DNA from: Gleimia coleocanis DSM 15436
Lineage (GTDB): Bacteria > Actinomycetota > Actinomycetes > Actinomycetales > Actinomycetaceae
Length of the DNA stretch: 64,000 nucleotides
NCBI RefSeq assembly: GCF_000159015.1
Contig: NZ_DS999540.1
Location: forward strand, 62,001-126,000
Reading direction: 5' to 3'
Position 1 is the stretch's first letter. Each line of letters starts with the position of its first letter. Position numbers and translations under genes: made by a program. Shown one piece after another: positions 62,787-64,000 of this stretch. The notes under the pieces are model-generated. The model saw only the letters and a list, made by a program, of their open reading frames with translations, did no database searches and was not told the DNA's origin.

Positions 62787-63188
62787 ATGACTTTCATTCG
62801 GTTCGTAGTGGTAAAACTTGGTGAGGTTACTGAAGTCTCCCCTGCCGCAGCTGGCTTATTTCGCGGATTAGACACCAATCCCCATATGCGATTAATCGGT
62901 GAGTTGCTTTGCCCAGCAGAATTCACTTTCGATGCAGTATCGCGGGCACGCTTGTTAGAGCCTTTTTTAGAACCCGGACATGCTTTCAGTCATCACACTG
63001 CCGCTTGGATTCACTGGGAGCAAGGATGTCCTTTCCCAATCTGCCAAACGTCCTCGATTAGACACCGAAAGACCGATAAGTCTTGGCATTTTTATACTCG
63101 TGAGATGATTTCTAAACTCTGCCCTGACTTACCTGTGCCAGTTATTTCAAAAGCACAAACTCAGCTTGATTTAGACAAGCTGAGTTAG
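62787..63188 (+). CDS. Small conserved-looking hypothetical protein (possible AbiEi-type fragment)
   Basis: About 133 aa from the ATG at 62787; the open frame extends 81 bases upstream, but that would read through the DUF349 terminator region. It contains HAFSHHTAAWIHWEQGCPFP, reminiscent of the S-H-x-T-A-A-x-L/I-H-G segment in AbiEi/transcriptional-regulator-like antitoxins, but is far shorter than those and has no winged helix visible. It is convergent with rel with only 2 bases between the stops. A -10-like CACAAT lies close to the ATG and no strong Shine-Dalgarno is seen. Function unassigned. Confidence 0.5.
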   Translation: MTFIRFVVVKLGEVTEVSPAAAGLFRGLDTNPHMRLIGELLCPAEFTFDAVSRARLLEPFLEPGHAFSHHTAAWIHWEQGCPFPICQTSSIRHRKTDKSWHFYTREMISKLCPDLPVPVISKAQTQLDLDKLS

Positions 63189-63190
63189 CA

Positions 63191-64000
63191 CTACCTGTGA
63201 CGGTTGCCGGTATTGCCTTGGATACGGCTAGCTTCAAATACACCATCCACCTTACGTAAACCGGTTAGGGTTGCGTTCAGGTGTGCTACATCTGCCATTT
63301 CGACAGTGAATCGCACGGTCGCGATCCGGTCTGCAGAGGTTGCCATGTTGCCAGACAGAATATTTACCTGGTAGTCGGATAAAACTGAAGTAAGGTCTCC
63401 CAGCAAGCGTGAACGGTCAAGTGCGCGAATTTCGATTTGCACCAGGAAGTTAGCTTGTGAGTCAGCGTCCCACTCAACTGCGAGGAAACGTTCAGGATGG
63501 TTTTCTTGCAGTGATTTTGCATTTGCGCAAGCGGGAGAGTGCACGGAGACGCCTTGCCCGCGGGTAATGAAACCGACGATTTCATCAGGTGGTACCGGAG
63601 TGCAGCACTTGGCAACTTTCACCCAAATATCATTCGCGGACATTCCTTGGACAATAACACCGCTGTCCCCTGACCCACTGGTTTTCCGAGGGCGGCCGGG
63701 AGTGACTGCTTCAGAGAGGGTTTCTTCAGCTCCTTGATCGCCACCTAAAAGGTCAATAAGTTTAGTTACTACAGTTTGTGCGGAAACCTGGTTATCGCCA
63801 ACAGCTGCGTAGAGTGAGCTTACATCCTTATAGCCTAAGCTATTGCCAATAGATACTAAAGCATCGTGGCTGAGTAAGCGTTGCAGAGGTAAATGTTGTT
63901 TACGCATTGCGCGCGCAATGGCTTCTTTTCCTGCTTCAACGTTTTCTTCACGGCGTTCTTTAGAGAACCAGCCTTTGATTTTTGAGCGCGCGCGGGTTGA
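63191..64000 (-). CDS. rel: Rel bifunctional (p)ppGpp synthetase/hydrolase, C-terminal part
   Basis: The frame is open from 64000 to the stop at 63191, giving the last ~269 residues. It begins STRARSKIKGWFSKERREEN, a Rel core segment just after the TGS domain, followed by the RIS/zinc-finger region (VKVAKCCTPVPPDEIVGFITRGQGVSVH, with the CC, H and C residues) and a C-terminal ACT domain (IEIRALDRSRLLGDLTSVLSDYQVNI). The catalytic hydrolase and synthetase domains lie beyond the window, so their state cannot be judged. Rel controls the stringent response. Confidence 0.95.
   Translation of the reverse strand, partial: STRARSKIKGWFSKERREENVEAGKEAIARAMRKQHLPLQRLLSHDALVSIGNSLGYKDVSSLYAAVGDNQVSAQTVVTKLIDLLGGDQGAEETLSEAVTPGRPRKTSGSGDSGVIVQGMSANDIWVKVAKCCTPVPPDEIVGFITRGQGVSVHSPACANAKSLQENHPERFLAVEWDADSQANFLVQIEIRALDRSRLLGDLTSVLSDYQVNILSGNMATSADRIATVRFTVEMADVAHLNATLTGLRKVDGVFEASRIQGNTGNRHR

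Overview
The window looks like chromosomal DNA of a moderate-GC actinobacterium, most plausibly a host-associated member of the Actinomycetaceae (Gleimia/Varibaculum/Arcanobacterium-like). The genus is inferred from overall features, not from a marker gene. The clues are a pafB-pafC pair, a helicase-motif-less PriA, the actinobacterial gene order alaS-ruvX-mltG-aroE / aroC-aroK-aroB-efp-nusB-pyrR-pyr genes / gmk-rpoZ-coaBC-metK-priA-fmt-rsmB-rpe, a coupled pair of membrane GTPases, and sortase-anchored surface proteins. I saw no rRNA, tRNA, insertion sequence, prophage or CRISPR array.

Layout. 1-1671: pafC (cut by the window edge) and pafB on the minus strand, divergent from a DUF3866 gene (1720-2823). 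2824-3117: an intergenic region with 31-bp repeats and a long hairpin. 3118-5162: an FMN riboswitch controlling a two-gene riboflavin-type ABC transporter (permease and lipoprotein) with no ATPase beside it. 5190-13946: housekeeping genes rpe, rsmB, fmt, priA, metK, coaBC, rpoZ and gmk, all minus. 13956-15519: an accessory cluster of two SatD-like genes and a frameshifted small membrane protein, lying where mycobacteria carry mihF. 15714-23180: the pyrimidine operon pyrR-pyrB-pyrC-carA-carB-pyrF with a PyrR-binding leader; its carA encodes only the N-terminal domain. 23278-27864: nusB, efp, a degenerate shikimate-kinase paralog, aroB, aroK and aroC.

28188-35048 (plus strand): an iron-regulated heme-uptake locus. 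A DtxR/IdeR-like box precedes a large wall-anchored LRR-HtaA protein, followed by hmuT, hmuU and hmuV. It interrupts the otherwise collinear aroE...aroC block. 35086-42202: prepilin peptidase, aroE, mltG, ruvX, alaS and rpsD (minus). 42351-44341: rarA and a YciO-type protein. 44584-49824: a very large LPVTG-anchored nuclease with two complete nuclease modules. 50212-64000: aspS, an MFS exporter, a DEAD-box RNA helicase, two dynamin/YfjP-like GTPases, hisS, an MBL hydrolase, a DUF349 protein, a small unknown gene and the 3' part of rel.

How it fits together. The minus strand carries the conserved core (translation, nucleotide, cofactor and aromatic biosynthesis). Most lifestyle genes sit on the plus strand as insertions: heme capture, the extracellular nuclease and the efflux pump. 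Heme capture, nucleic-acid degradation at the cell surface and riboflavin uptake all suggest an organism that scavenges from a host. The points most worth following are the glutaminase-less CarA, the dispersed 31-bp intergenic repeats, the LRR-HtaA fusion, the duplicated nuclease and the non-catalytic-looking AroK paralog.
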